From Streptomyces sp. NBC_01244 (GTDB lineage Bacteria; Actinomycetota; Actinomycetes; Streptomycetales; Streptomycetaceae): 64,000 bases of DNA. The stretch spans positions 3,472,001 to 3,536,000 of the forward strand of contig NZ_CP108488.1 of the NCBI RefSeq assembly GCF_035987325.1, in the 5' to 3' direction. The translations under genes and the position numbers were made by a program. The notes under the pieces are model-generated. The model was not told the origin of the DNA. It saw only the letters and a list, made by a program, of their open reading frames with translations, and did no database searches. Of the stretch, positions 8,783-19,983 are shown piece by piece. Position 1 is the stretch's first letter. Each line of letters begins with the position of its first letter.

Positions 8783-9187
8783 GTGAACGAGATTCCGCGG
8801 GGCACGGTCCAGGAGCAGACCTTCTACGAACTGGTGGGCGGCGAGGACACCTTCCGCCGTCTGGTCCACCGCTTCTACCAGGGGGTCGCCGAGGACCCGC
8901 TGCTGCGCCCGATGTACCCGGAGGGGGACCTCGGTCCCGCCGAGGAGCGGTTCGCGCTGTTCCTGATGCAGTACTGGGGCGGCCCGAACACCTACAGCGA
9001 GAACCGCGGCCACCCGCGCCTGCGCATGCGGCACGCGCCCTTCCAGGTGGACGCCGCCGCGCACGACGCGTGGCTGGCCCACATGCGGGTGGCGGTGGAC
9101 GAGCTCGCCCTCGTGCCGGAGCACGAGGCGCAGCTGTGGCGGTACCTGACGTACGCCGCCGCGTCGATGATCAACACCGCGGGCTAG
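8783..9187 (+). CDS. glbO: Group II truncated haemoglobin (GlbO type)
   Basis: The product is 134 residues with a GTG start. It shows the trHb pattern: FRRLVHRFYQGVAEDPLLRPMYP (helix B with the Tyr at B10), the group II motif RFALFLMQYWGG, and RHAPFQV with the proximal histidine. The length is that of the family. Such proteins bind haem and oxygen, and protect against nitric oxide or serve oxygen chemistry in the cytoplasm. It is monocistronic, with a palindromic terminator directly after it. Confidence 0.92.
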   Translation: MNEIPRGTVQEQTFYELVGGEDTFRRLVHRFYQGVAEDPLLRPMYPEGDLGPAEERFALFLMQYWGGPNTYSENRGHPRLRMRHAPFQVDAAAHDAWLAHMRVAVDELALVPEHEAQLWRYLTYAAASMINTAG

Positions 9188-9188
9188 C

Positions 9189-9221
9189 CCGTACGGGATC
9201 CCGCGCGGGCGTCCCGTACGG
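9189..9221. terminator. Bidirectional terminator between convergent genes
   Basis: A 10-base inverted repeat (9189-9198, 9212-9221) encloses a second palindrome (9200-9209). It lies between the globin stop and the end of the convergent minus-strand gene. Confidence 0.75.
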
Positions 9222-9230
9222 CGGGGCCGG

Positions 9231-9953
9231 CTAGACCGGCCGGACGAGCAGGGTGCCGAGGCCGCCGGGGCGGCGCGTGGCCACGGACCCGTACGGGGTG
9301 CGCAGCCGCAGCCAGCCGCCGGAGGCGAACAGGGCCACCGGTTCGGGGGCTCCGCTCCCGGCAGCCGCGGTGGGCACGGCGGGCACGGTGGACCGTACCG
9401 GCCGCAGGAAGCCCAGGGACTGCGCGGCGTGCACGGCGCGCAGCGGAAGTTCGGTGCCCCCCAGCGTGCGGGACCAGATCTCGCGGCCGATGCGGTCGCG
9501 CTCGGAGCGGGTCCGGTGCTGCGGGGGCAGGGCCTCGTCGCGGGCCCGGAACTCGGCGACGGCGGCCGCCAGGGCCTTGGCCATCGCTTCGGGACCGGGC
9601 AGCCCGGCCACCGGGGTCCAGCCGCCGCGGGGCGGCAGCAGGCCCGCCCAGGGCGGTCCGGTGACGGCCGCGGGGACGACGGCGCCGGCCCGCTCGCCCT
9701 CGTCCACGGACTCCAGCAGCTCCCCGGCCGAGACGGTCAGGTCGAGCGGAGCGGGGACGGGCGCGGCGAGCCGCACCGTACGGACGGCCACTACGTCGAA
9801 GGACGGCGGCCGCCCGAAGACGGCGAGCGCGCCGCCGCCGGCCTGCGCCTGCAGGCGGACGGCGGCGGCGCGGTCGTAGTGCACCAGCCGGCCCAGGAAG
9901 GCGGCGAGGTCCGCCGCCTCCCCGGAGTCGGCGAAGTGCAGCTGCTCGTTCAT
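9231..9953 (-). CDS. Conserved hypothetical protein
   Basis: The product is 240 residues with no signal peptide, membrane segment or cysteine motif. The N-terminus (DLAAFLGRLVHYDRAAAVRLQ) looks helical, and the rest is mixed alpha/beta. The stop/start overlap with the upstream thioesterase gene is 4 bases, so the two are co-translated. I do not recognise a domain. Co-expression suggests a role near acyl-CoA metabolism, but nothing in the sequence proves it. Confidence 0.7.
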   Translation of the reverse strand: MNEQLHFADSGEAADLAAFLGRLVHYDRAAAVRLQAQAGGGALAVFGRPPSFDVVAVRTVRLAAPVPAPLDLTVSAGELLESVDEGERAGAVVPAAVTGPPWAGLLPPRGGWTPVAGLPGPEAMAKALAAAVAEFRARDEALPPQHRTRSERDRIGREIWSRTLGGTELPLRAVHAAQSLGFLRPVRSTVPAVPTAAAGSGAPEPVALFASGGWLRLRTPYGSVATRRPGGLGTLLVRPV

Positions 9954-10423
9954 GCCGCGATGCCCCCGGCAGGAGCACCGGTCTTCGGCTGCGCCTTCGG
10001 CTCGTCCAGGTACTCCTGGAGGAAGAGCTTCTCCTCGGCCGTGATGCGGCGGGGCCGCCCCTCGGCGAGGTTGTAGGGCACGACCACGGTCTCGGCGCGC
10101 ACGTAGACCGTCTCGGGCCCGTCCTCGGTCGCCTCGTCCTTGACCTCGTAGCGGATGGTCAGGGACGCGGCGCCTATCCGGGTCACCCAGGACTCGATGA
10201 GCACCGGCTCGTGCCGGTGCACGAGGGGCAGCTTGTAGTCGATCTCGTGACGGGCCACGACGGAACCGCCCGTGAAGGACTCACTGCCCTCCCCCGGCGC
10301 GAGGCGGAACATGAAGTCGATGCGCGCCTCCTCCAGATAGCGGAGGAAGACGACGTTGTTGACGTGCCCGAAGGCATCCATGTCCGCCCAGCGGAGGGGG
10401 CATCGGTAGTGGTGTCTGGCCAT
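9950..10423 (-). CDS. Hotdog-fold acyl-CoA thioesterase (4HBT family)
   Basis: The product is 157 residues. It contains the 4HBT signature WADMDAFGHVNNVVFLRYLEEARIDF, whose Asp-x-x-x-His-x-Asn region forms the active site of 4-hydroxybenzoyl-CoA thioesterase-like enzymes. The length is normal. It should hydrolyse acyl-CoA in the cytoplasm; the chain-length preference is not readable. It lies 18 bases downstream of ettA and overlaps the next hypothetical gene by 4 bases, so the three may share a transcript. Confidence 0.88.
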   Translation of the reverse strand: MARHHYRCPLRWADMDAFGHVNNVVFLRYLEEARIDFMFRLAPGEGSESFTGGSVVARHEIDYKLPLVHRHEPVLIESWVTRIGAASLTIRYEVKDEATEDGPETVYVRAETVVVPYNLAEGRPRRITAEEKLFLQEYLDEPKAQPKTGAPAGGIAA

Positions 10424-10441
10424 GGCCCGTTTCCTCGGCCC

Positions 10442-12106
<1,665 letters not shown>

Positions 12107-12309
12107 GAGAAACCGTCCGGCAGATCGATGGGTGGGCAGATACACCCCATCTTGCCTGACGTCCATCCCCGGGGGGAAACCCGATCGGCCCCGGGACCAC
12201 CCGACCGAGGTCCCCCAAACAGTCCCGAGGCCTTGTGCCGCACGGCAGGATGATGCCGACGAGGGCGCGGCCGGGGGCTGCGGCCGAGGTGGGGAGACGT
12301 GGGGGACGT

Positions 12310-12903
12310 ATGGACAGCGGGCTGATCGCGCTCGGCGCGGCCGTGGTCGGTGTGGCCGGAACTTTGCTGGCGACGGTGCTTTCGCAGCGGATGGTGGCGC
12401 GGGTGCAGGCGGCGCAGTTCGAGCGGGAGCAGCAGGTGGACCGCACGCGGTGGCTGCGGGAACAGGAGCTTGCGGAGCTGGCCCGGCGGCGCGAGTGCTA
12501 CGCGGCGGCGAACGCCGCGTACCGGCGCTACCGGATCGGCCTCATGTCCTTCCTGTGGCTCGTCCACAGGTCGCAGGTCACCCCGGAGGAGCGGGCCGCG
12601 CTGGAAGAGGTCCGGGGCGGCCATCACACCGTCTTCGCGGAGGCCCAGATGATCGCCTCCGCCGCAGTGCTCGCCGAGCTGGACACCATGACGCGGGGCA
12701 TGACGCGGGCCTACGCCCGCACGATGCGGCTGGCGGAGGGCGCCCCCGCGCCGGACGGGTCGTTCGAGGAGATCCACGCCCGGCTCCTCGGCCTCTCGGC
12801 GCACGCCGACGTCATGCGGAGCGCGATGCGGGCCGACCTGGGCGTGGAGGCCGTTCCGGTGGGGCGGCCGCCGTCCCCGCCCGGCCTGGCCCCGGGTCCG
12901 TGA
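12310..12903 (+). CDS. Small N-terminally anchored membrane protein of unknown function
   Basis: The product is about 197 residues, starting at ATG 12310 behind a GGGGA-rich ribosome site. Residues 5-25 form one hydrophobic segment (LIALGAAVVGVAGTLLATVL). A charged, probably coiled-coil helical region (about 30-70, rich in Arg/Glu/Gln) follows, then a helical C-terminus. The pattern of one N-terminal span plus a cytoplasmic coiled coil is common in Streptomyces hypothetical proteins. No function can be assigned. It is transcribed alone, divergent from ettA. Confidence 0.75.
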   Translation: MDSGLIALGAAVVGVAGTLLATVLSQRMVARVQAAQFEREQQVDRTRWLREQELAELARRRECYAAANAAYRRYRIGLMSFLWLVHRSQVTPEERAALEEVRGGHHTVFAEAQMIASAAVLAELDTMTRGMTRAYARTMRLAEGAPAPDGSFEEIHARLLGLSAHADVMRSAMRADLGVEAVPVGRPPSPPGLAPGP

Positions 12904-12964
12904 CGGCTGCCCGGCCGGGGCGGGACGCGAAGGCAATTCCGGCGCGGCCGGGGGGTGTCCTGCC

Positions 12965-14458
12965 TCAGCGCGGGCGGTAGACCGTGAGGGCGTCCGGGAG
13001 CTCGTCGAGGACCAGGGCGGTGGGGGCCTGCGCGTATTCGCCGTCGTAGGCGAGCGGGGTGCCGGCGGGGATGTCGCTCACGCGCAGGCTGCGCAGCCGG
13101 GTGGCGACGTGGACCGGGGAGCGGGTCAGCGGGCCCGCGAAGGCGGCGGCGAGCAGGCGGGGGCCGGGGCGGCCGCCGCCGTGGACGAGCCGGACGTCGA
13201 GCAGGCCCTCGCCGAGGCTCTTGCGGTAGCGGGGTGCCGGGCCGGTGCCCTGGTAGGTGCCGTTCCCGGCGAAGAGGAGCCAGACGCTGCGCGGCTTCCC
13301 GGCGAGCCTGAGCCGTACCGGGCGCTCGGCCCGCAGCACCCGGTACGCCGCCAGGAGGGCGGCCGGGCCGCCGCCGATGCGGGGGGCCCAGCGGAGCCGG
13401 GTGCCGAGCAGCTCCGGGTAGGCCCCGATGCTGAAGTTGTTCAGGAAGTACCCGGCCCGGGTGTCCTCGGGGTCCGGGCCGGGGCCCGGGGTGAAGCGGC
13501 CGACGCCGATGTGGACGGCGTGGCCGGCCGCCACGGCCCGGCAGGTGTCCTCGATCCCGGCGAGTCCGAGGTCGATCGCGAAGTGGTTGAGCGTGCCGCC
13601 GGGGAACACCGCCAGGGGGATCCCGGCGCGCAGCGCGGCGGTGGCGGCGGCGTTTATGGTGCCGTCGCCGCCGCACACGCCGAGCACGGTGGCCCGCTCG
13701 GCGGCCGCGGCCAGTTCCCCGGCGAGTTCGGGCCCCTGGCACTCGACGAGCTCGGCCTTCGGCAGCCGCTCCCGCAGCAGTACGTCGAGCCCCGTCGTGG
13801 CGGCCGTGCCGGACCCGGTGTTGACCACCACCGTGAGCCCGGACCCGTCGGGCAGCGCGGGCGCCCCCACGGCGGCGCGCTCGTCGCCGGGCAGGATCCG
13901 GGCCACCTCGGCGTCCCGGGTGAGCCGGCGGACGACGAACCCGGCCGCCACCCCCAGCGCGGCGCCCGCGGCCACGTCAGAGGGGTAGTGGACGCCGGTG
14001 TACACCCTCGAGAACGCCACGGAGGCGGCGACCGGGGCCAGTACGGCGCCCCAGAGCGGGGACTCCAGCGCCACTCCGGCGGTGAAGGCGAACGCGGACG
14101 CGGCGTGCCCCGAGGGGAAGGAAGTGGTACGCGGCTGCGTGGTGAGCTGCCGCACGGCGGGCACCCCGTCCAGCACCGGGCGCGGCCTGCGTACGGACCA
14201 CTTGCCGACGGTGTTGATGGTCGCGGAGGCCAGTGCCAGCGACGCGGCCCCGCGCACGGCCGCCTTGCGGGCCCCGGCCGAGCCGAGGACGGCGATCCCG
14301 ACGGCGGCCCCGCCCCACAGCAGCCCGTGGTTCGCGGCCCGCCCGAGCCGCGGCAGCACCCGGTCGGCCCCGGGCCAGTGCCGCCGGGCCACCACGTCGA
14401 ACAGCCACCGGTCCCCTTGTGCGACCGCGCCCCGCCAGGTCAGCTCTTGATCAGCCAT
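12965..14458 (-). CDS. PAP2 phosphatase / diacylglycerol kinase fusion protein
   Basis: The product is about 497 residues with two enzymes in one chain. Residues 40-200 are a membrane PAP2 domain with the three phosphatase motifs: KWSVRRPRP, PSGHAASAF and SRVYTGVHYPSD. Residues 210-495 form a DAGK/sphingosine-kinase-like domain with the nucleotide loop GVCGGDGTINAAA and GGTLNHFA. The first domain should remove phosphate from lipid phosphates and the second should phosphorylate a lipid, so the fusion may cycle one lipid carrier. Fusions of this kind are known in actinobacteria. ATG at 14458 was preferred over GTG at 14467. Confidence 0.88.
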   Translation of the reverse strand: MADQELTWRGAVAQGDRWLFDVVARRHWPGADRVLPRLGRAANHGLLWGGAAVGIAVLGSAGARKAAVRGAASLALASATINTVGKWSVRRPRPVLDGVPAVRQLTTQPRTTSFPSGHAASAFAFTAGVALESPLWGAVLAPVAASVAFSRVYTGVHYPSDVAAGAALGVAAGFVVRRLTRDAEVARILPGDERAAVGAPALPDGSGLTVVVNTGSGTAATTGLDVLLRERLPKAELVECQGPELAGELAAAAERATVLGVCGGDGTINAAATAALRAGIPLAVFPGGTLNHFAIDLGLAGIEDTCRAVAAGHAVHIGVGRFTPGPGPDPEDTRAGYFLNNFSIGAYPELLGTRLRWAPRIGGGPAALLAAYRVLRAERPVRLRLAGKPRSVWLLFAGNGTYQGTGPAPRYRKSLGEGLLDVRLVHGGGRPGPRLLAAAFAGPLTRSPVHVATRLRSLRVSDIPAGTPLAYDGEYAQAPTALVLDELPDALTVYRPR

Positions 14459-14540
14459 TTTCCGCACCTACCCGAACCCCGCCATCCGAACCGGAGCCCG
14501 GGACACCCGGGGCGGGAGCGCCGGCCGCCCCGCCTGCTTC

Positions 14541-15911
14541 CTACTCCGGGTCCGTCGACCGTTCCGGGCCGCCGGGGCCGTCCTCCAGGGGACGCTTGCG
14601 CAGGAGGAGGACGACCAGGCCGCCCAGGACGACCAGGCCCACCGCCAGGGAGGCGATCACCGGGGTGGCCGCCGAGCTGCCGCTGGCGGCCAGCCGTTCC
14701 CCGGAGGTGTCCGGATCCGCCGCCGGGGCGGACGCCGACTGCGCGGACGGCCCGGCCGGAGCGCCCGGGGCGCCCGGGGCGCCCAGCGCCGTCATCGCCC
14801 CGCCCGACGCCGCGACGTCGGCCGGCTGGGCCGCGGGGAGCCGCGGCCACTTCGCGGTCGCCGTGGCCACGGTGGCGGACTCGCTGGAGCCGGCCACGAT
14901 CTGGACCTGCGCCGGGACCCCGCTGGTGAAGACCCGGCCGACCGGCACGCGCGTGTTCCCGCGCAGGGTGACCTCGGCGCTGCCGTCCGGTGTCCCTTCG
15001 GGCACCTCGAAGAACAGCTTCGCGCCGTTCACGGCGGAGGTGACCGGCAGTCCGCGGGCGTCCACCACCCGCACCCCCATGGCCACGGCCGCCGCGTCCG
15101 GGGTCACGCTCACGCTCTGCGCGCCCGTCCGCACGGTGACCGGCCCGATCCGGGTGCCCAGCGGCCCCGACACCTCGCCGGGATCCACCGCGAGTGACGC
15201 CGGCGGTTCGGACAGCCGCCGCGCCGCCCGCTGGAGGTAGTCGGCCAGCTTCTCCGCCTCCGGGTCGACGGCCTCCACCCATACGCCCTCGGCGAGCCGC
15301 CAGATGGCCACCTGGGTCCCGGCCGCGGCGCTCTCCGCGGTGAGCGCCGACGCTCCGGCCGCCTTGGCGAGCCCGGCCAGATCGTTCAGCTGGGGGTAGG
15401 AGTGCTCCAGCACCCAGCGGATCCGGCCCGCCTCGCCGTTCCCTGCGAGCGGCGTGCCGTTCCACCCGATCTCCGTGAACCGGGCCTGGGGCTGCGCGTC
15501 GCCCGTGACGCCGACTCCGTACGTCTGGAGCATGCCGCCGCCGTCGACCCGCATCTCGTACAGTCCGGCCGGGATCTGCCGGACGGTTCCGTCCGTGCCG
15601 TGCAGGACGGCCTGTCCGTAGGTCTTCAGCCCGTCCAGGACGGCGCTCGCTCCCTCCGGCGTCCGGGGCGCGGCCGGGCCGGCGTCGGCTGCCGCCACCG
15701 TCCCCGGGGCCCCGGCCAGCGCGGCGGCGAGCAGGGCCAGCGCGATCGGCCGCCGTACGGAGCCCCGTATGGCCGCGGCGACCGTGGTGCGCGTCGCCGG
15801 TGCGCCGCCGGCCTGCCCGGCAGCAGGAACCGGAACACCGCCCTGAGGGCGGACAGGAGCGACGCCAACGGCGGCGGCAGGAGTGGAGGGTGCGGGAACG
15901 GCAATCGACAC
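14541..15911 (-). CDS. Surface protein with degenerate thioester (TQxA) domain and sortase-like C-terminus
   Basis: The product is 456 residues. A long N-terminal extension leads to a signal segment (IALALLAAALAGAPGTVAAADA, about residues 57-78). Residues 85-215 resemble the thioester domain of Gram-positive surface adhesins: GLYEMRVDGG-MLQTYG and TQVAIWRLAEG. In functional members a Cys follows QTY and bonds to the Gln of TQ; here that position is Gly, and I find no Cys anywhere in the protein. A beta-rich domain follows. The C-terminus has LAASG, a hydrophobic segment and RKR, like a class E sortase signal (LAxTG) with Thr replaced by Ser. It is probably a wall or membrane-anchored protein that has lost covalent binding. 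Confidence 0.78.
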   Translation of the reverse strand: MSIAVPAPSTPAAAVGVAPVRPQGGVPVPAAGQAGGAPATRTTVAAAIRGSVRRPIALALLAAALAGAPGTVAAADAGPAAPRTPEGASAVLDGLKTYGQAVLHGTDGTVRQIPAGLYEMRVDGGGMLQTYGVGVTGDAQPQARFTEIGWNGTPLAGNGEAGRIRWVLEHSYPQLNDLAGLAKAAGASALTAESAAAGTQVAIWRLAEGVWVEAVDPEAEKLADYLQRAARRLSEPPASLAVDPGEVSGPLGTRIGPVTVRTGAQSVSVTPDAAAVAMGVRVVDARGLPVTSAVNGAKLFFEVPEGTPDGSAEVTLRGNTRVPVGRVFTSGVPAQVQIVAGSSESATVATATAKWPRLPAAQPADVAASGGAMTALGAPGAPGAPAGPSAQSASAPAADPDTSGERLAASGSSAATPVIASLAVGLVVLGGLVVLLLRKRPLEDGPGGPERSTDPE

Positions 15912-15979
15912 AGTCTTCCCCTTCGGGCCGAAGGCCCAGGTGCCCGTGAGTACCGGGGAATCCTAGCCTCCTCGAACAC

Positions 15980-16387
15980 TCAGACCACCGCCGCCTCCTG
16001 AGGACCCATCAGCGGCACGTCCGTCCTGACGACTCGCCGGAAGGCCGCCGTGCCGCGGTTCAGGTCGTGCCCGATGGCGGTCGCGTCGATGTTGGCCGAG
16101 AACCACCGGTTGCCTTCCCCGTCGGGCGGGTCCTCCCGCACCCGCAGCCTTCCGTGGACCACCAGCGGTTCACCGACGGAGACGGATCCGGCGAGGTTCA
16201 CGGCGAGGCCGCGCCGGGCCCACACCGTGTAGAAGCTGGTGGGCGCGTCCGCCCAGGTCTCCTTCTTCCGGTCGTAGTACCTCGGGGTGACCGCGAAGCG
16301 GAACCGGGCCGCCGGTCCGCCCGCCGTGTCCTTGTAGTCGATCTGCGTGGCCACGTAACCCACCAGCGTCACCTGGGTGTCGTTCAT
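15980..16387 (-). CDS. ssbB: Single-stranded DNA-binding protein, short paralog (SsbB type)
   Basis: The product is 135 residues. It has an OB fold typical of bacterial SSB: NDTQVTLVGYVAT at the start, RFRFAVTPRYYD, FYTVWARRGLAVNLAGSVSVGEPLVVHGRLRVRE. It lacks the Gly/Pro-rich tail and the acidic DDDIPF-like tip used to recruit repair proteins, so it is the short SsbB paralog rather than SsbA. In S. coelicolor SsbB acts in chromosome segregation during sporulation. Its place next to the dynamin pair, also sporulation genes, supports this. It follows dynB by 136 bases. Confidence 0.85.
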   Translation of the reverse strand: MNDTQVTLVGYVATQIDYKDTAGGPAARFRFAVTPRYYDRKKETWADAPTSFYTVWARRGLAVNLAGSVSVGEPLVVHGRLRVREDPPDGEGNRWFSANIDATAIGHDLNRGTAAFRRVVRTDVPLMGPQEAAVV

Positions 16388-16523
16388 CCCGGCCGCCCTT
16401 CCGGGGCCCGGCGGCGCGTTCGACCACGCGCCGCCCCGACCCGCGTTCCGTACCCGCCCGGACCATCCGCACGAGGTACGACCATGCTGGCCCGGGCCGC
16501 CGGAACCCGCCGGAGGCTGTGGA

Positions 16524-18350
16524 CTACTGACGGCTTGTGGACAACTTCGCCACCGTCGCGTACTGCTCGCGCACCTCCCGGTAGCGCAGCAGCTCGGCCG
16601 CGACCGGCTCCAGCACCCGGGCCCGTCCGCAGCCGGCCGCGGCCTCCCGCAGCCGGCGCTCCGCGTCCTGCCCGTAGCGCCGTGCCGGACCCCGTGCCCC
16701 GATCGAACAGGCCCACTCCACCAGCGGTCCGCCGATGATCCCGGCCAGCATCAGCAGGACCGGCGGCATCAGGCTCGGCTCCAGGATCCCGACGATCTGC
16801 CCGGCCAGCCACAGCCCGCCGAAGATCTGGAGCAGGGTCATGGCCGCCTGCGCCAGCACCGCCGCAGGCCACCACGAGGGGCGCGGCGGACGGGCGCTGG
16901 GCACCGCGACCGCCGGTCCGAGGGTCACCGCGATCTCGTCCAGCGCCTGGGGCAGCCCTTCGGCGCCGCGGACCGCGGTCTCCCGTACGGCCTGCGCCCA
17001 GGGGTCGGGCAGGCCCCGGACCGCCTCGTCGGCGACGGTCCGTACGGCCTGTTCCACCCGCTGGCGGGCCGTCACCTCTTCCTCGACCGGCGGCTCGAAG
17101 GCCGCCGGGGAACGCCCGATCGCCGCCAGGGCGGCGAGACCGGCCAGTGAGCGCGGGGAGCGCCGGCTCTCGTACCACCGCCACAGGCGTAGCCACGGGG
17201 TGCCGCAGGCCTTGCCGGCGTTGCGCCGCCAGGCCCGCTCGGCGGCGAGCCCGGCCGCGTACGCGCCGACCGCTTCGGCGAGCCGGTCCTCGAATTCGGC
17301 GCGCGCGGTCTCCCCGATCTCCGGCCCGGCGTGGCCGTCGGCCACGTAGAGCGGCCGCAGGCGGGCCGCGGCCTTGTCGACATCGGCGGAGATGCGGCGG
17401 GTCGCGGCGCCCTTCTCCTGAGTGAACTGTCCGAGCATCTCGCGCAGTTCCCCGACGCCTTCACCCGTAAGGGCGGAAAGTCCGATGACGGTGGCTCCGG
17501 GCTCGCCGTGTTCGCCGAGCGCGATCCCGTCGTCGTCGAGGAGCCGGCGCAGGTCGTCCAGGACGAGATCGGCGGATTCCCCGGGCAGCCGGTCCACCTG
17601 GTTCAGTACGACGAAGGTCACCTCGGCGTGCCCGGCCAGCGGGCGCAGGTACCTCTCGTGCAGGACGGCGTCCGCGTACTTCTCCGGATCCACCACCCAC
17701 ACCACCGCGTCGACCAGGGCCAGTACCCGGTCCACGTGGTCGCGGTGGGCCCCGACGGCCGAGTCCAGGTCGGGCAGGTCGACGAGGACCATGCCGCGCA
17801 GCACCTCGGCCTCCGAGGTCTCGCGGGGGCGGCGGCGCAGCCGTCCGGGGATCTCGAGGCGGTCCAGCAGTCCCGCGGCGCCGTCGGACCAGCTGCACGC
17901 GATGGGTGCGGCGGTCGTCGGCCTGCGCAGTCCGGTCTCGGAGATCTGCACTCCGGCGAGTGAGTTGAAGAGCGTGGACTTGCCGCTTCCGGTGGCTCCG
18001 GCGATGGCGACGACGGTGTGCTGCGCCGACAGCCCGCGGCGTGCGGCCGCCTCGTCGAGGACGCGTCCGGCCTCGGCGAGGGTCTTTCCGTCGAGGATCC
18101 TGGTCCGGGACAGCCCGATGAGCTGGCGCAGCGCGTCGAGGCGGACCCGCAGGGCCTGCGCCTCGGGGCTGAGCGGGGGCGCGGGGGCCTTGCCTCCGTC
18201 GCTTCCGGCGCCCGAAACCGCCCGTACGAGTGCTTCGTCGCCCTCTTCGTCACCGCTCGCGGGCCAGTCGTCCTCGCTGGTCCGGGGGCGCGAGCGGGCG
18301 ATCAGTCCGTCGTCCCAGCGGTCGTCGGTGCGGTCGGTCAGGGCGGTCAC
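16524..18350 (-). CDS. dynB: Dynamin-like GTPase with transmembrane segments (DynB type)
   Basis: The product is 608 residues. The GTPase domain (about 90-330) has the P-loop GATGSGKST, switch Thr region (GLRRPTTA), DLPD (G3) and NQVD (G4). The C-terminal half is helical and carries a pair of hydrophobic segments (about 495-550, including AAVLAQAAMTLLQIF and a second span) that would insert in the membrane. This is the architecture of the Streptomyces dynamin pair, which stabilises FtsZ rings at sporulation septa; the membrane-spanning partner is DynB. It starts 4 bases after dynA, so the two are co-translated. Gene identity rests on synteny and domain pattern. Confidence 0.72.
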   Translation of the reverse strand: MTALTDRTDDRWDDGLIARSRPRTSEDDWPASGDEEGDEALVRAVSGAGSDGGKAPAPPLSPEAQALRVRLDALRQLIGLSRTRILDGKTLAEAGRVLDEAAARRGLSAQHTVVAIAGATGSGKSTLFNSLAGVQISETGLRRPTTAAPIACSWSDGAAGLLDRLEIPGRLRRRPRETSEAEVLRGMVLVDLPDLDSAVGAHRDHVDRVLALVDAVVWVVDPEKYADAVLHERYLRPLAGHAEVTFVVLNQVDRLPGESADLVLDDLRRLLDDDGIALGEHGEPGATVIGLSALTGEGVGELREMLGQFTQEKGAATRRISADVDKAAARLRPLYVADGHAGPEIGETARAEFEDRLAEAVGAYAAGLAAERAWRRNAGKACGTPWLRLWRWYESRRSPRSLAGLAALAAIGRSPAAFEPPVEEEVTARQRVEQAVRTVADEAVRGLPDPWAQAVRETAVRGAEGLPQALDEIAVTLGPAVAVPSARPPRPSWWPAAVLAQAAMTLLQIFGGLWLAGQIVGILEPSLMPPVLLMLAGIIGGPLVEWACSIGARGPARRYGQDAERRLREAAAGCGRARVLEPVAAELLRYREVREQYATVAKLSTSRQ

Positions 18351-18354
18351 CGCG

Positions 18355-19983
18355 TCACCTCTCCTTCTGCAGTACGGACAGCGCGGCGATCAGCTCGGCC
18401 TGGGGTTCGGGACTCACTTCGAGCGCTTCGATCGGGGCGAGGCGGCGGTCGCGTTCGGCGCGCAGCACCTGGTCGAGGTGTTCGGCGACGAGCTCGCCGC
18501 CGCGGTCCCGCAGGCGTACGGCGGCCTGCACTCCGATCCGTTCGGCGAGCTTCTCCCCGGCGGGCCGGGACCGCTTGCCGCCGAGGAGGGCCGCGACCAG
18601 CAGGGCGGCGACCCCGTCGGGGTCGGGTGCGGGCTGCTTGTCGAGCCGTGCGACCTCTTCCTCGGCGAGTTCCTCGAGCACGCGCCGCCAGCGGCGTACG
18701 GCCATGCCGATACGTTCCGCCGCCTCGCGGTCGGGGGCGGGCAGGGACACGGCGCCGGCGGCGGGTTCGCGCCGCCAGGCCTCCGCGATGCGTTCGTCGG
18801 CGGCGGCGACGGCGCACTGGAGCAGCGCCGCGAGGGATTCCGCGAGGGAGTCGAGCAGCTCGTCGGCGCTGGTGTCGAGCGGGTAGCCGCGCCAGCGGGT
18901 CAGTGCGTCCCCGGCGAGTACGGCGCCCCGGTCGAGGCGGCCCCGGACCCGCTTGCCCTCCCGCTTGTAGGCGTCCTCGACGGCGAAGGTCAGCCGTACG
19001 GCGGCGGCGTGCTGGGCCGCGACGGCCGAGGCGAGCTCCGGCATCCGGCGCCCGAGGGAGTCGAGCGCGCCGAGCGCGGTGCGCCCGACGGCGTACTGGC
19101 GGGCGGCCGGGTCCTGCGCGTGGTGCGCGAGCCAGGCGAACAGCGGGGCCACGGCGCTGGCGGGCAGCAGCCCGCCCCCGCCGGCCGATTCGGGCAGTTC
19201 GGGAACCGTGAAGCGGGGTACGTCGCCCAGCCCGGCCCGGGTGAGCAGGGCCCCGTACTGACGGGAGACCTCGGCGAGCACCTGGTGCGGGACCCGGTCG
19301 AGGACGGTGACGAGGGTGGCCTTGTACTGCTTGGCGGTGCGCAGGAGGTGCCAGGGCACGGCATCCGCGTACCGCGAGGCGGTGGTGACCATCACCCAGA
19401 CGTCCGCGGCACAGATGAGCTGGGCGGCGAGCGTCCGGTTGTCGACCACGAGGGAGTCGATGTCGGGGGCGTCGAGGATGGCGAGGCCGCGGGGCAGGGT
19501 GGAGACGGTCTCGATCCGCACCTCGCGGGTGGCGGGCGGGTGCCCGTGCCGGCCGCCCGGCCGGTGGGGTCTGCGGGCGGACACGGGGGTGTCCTCGTCG
19601 TCCTGGGGGGCCCAGACCCGCATCAGATCGGGCAGCACCCGCACCCCGGCGAACCAGTGGTGGTCATCCGGATGGCAGACGAGGACGGGGGTGCGCGTCG
19701 TGGGCCGGAGTACCCCGGCTTCACTCACTTGGCGCCCCACGAGGGAGTTGACGAGGGTGGACTTACCGGCCCCGGTGGACCCGCCGACGACGGCGAGCAG
19801 CGGCGCCTCCGGCGCCTTCAGCCGGGGTACGAGATAGTCGTCGAGCTGCGCGAGCAGCTCGGCTCTGGTCTGGCGGGCGCGGGGGGCGCCGGGCAGGGGC
19901 AGCGGCAGACGCACGGACGCGACCCGGTCGCGCAGGGCGGACAGGGCATCGAGCAGCTGAGGCCGAACATCCAAGGTCACCAC
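18355..19983 (-). CDS. dynA: Dynamin-like GTPase (DynA type)
   Basis: The product is 542 residues. The GTPase domain (about 55-260) has P-loop [10 protein letters not shown], the Thr motif [17 protein letters not shown] (G3) and TVLDRVP (G4). The C-terminal half is helical with no clear transmembrane span, which distinguishes it from the downstream partner. Bacterial dynamins bind and remodel membranes as GTP-dependent oligomers; in Streptomyces the DynA/DynB pair works at the sporulation septum. GTG at 19983 is the likely start; a second GTG follows directly. There is a 323-bp upstream region before the tRNA gene. Confidence 0.72.
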   Translation of the reverse strand: MVTLDVRPQLLDALSALRDRVASVRLPLPLPGAPRARQTRAELLAQLDDYLVPRLKAPEAPLLAVVGGSTGAGKSTLVNSLVGRQVSEAGVLRPTTRTPVLVCHPDDHHWFAGVRVLPDLMRVWAPQDDEDTPVSARRPHRPGGRHGHPPATREVRIETVSTLPRGLAILDAPDIDSLVVDNRTLAAQLICAADVWVMVTTASRYADAVPWHLLRTAKQYKATLVTVLDRVPHQVLAEVSRQYGALLTRAGLGDVPRFTVPELPESAGGGGLLPASAVAPLFAWLAHHAQDPAARQYAVGRTALGALDSLGRRMPELASAVAAQHAAAVRLTFAVEDAYKREGKRVRGRLDRGAVLAGDALTRWRGYPLDTSADELLDSLAESLAALLQCAVAAADERIAEAWRREPAAGAVSLPAPDREAAERIGMAVRRWRRVLEELAEEEVARLDKQPAPDPDGVAALLVAALLGGKRSRPAGEKLAERIGVQAAVRLRDRGGELVAEHLDQVLRAERDRRLAPIEALEVSPEPQAELIAALSVLQKER

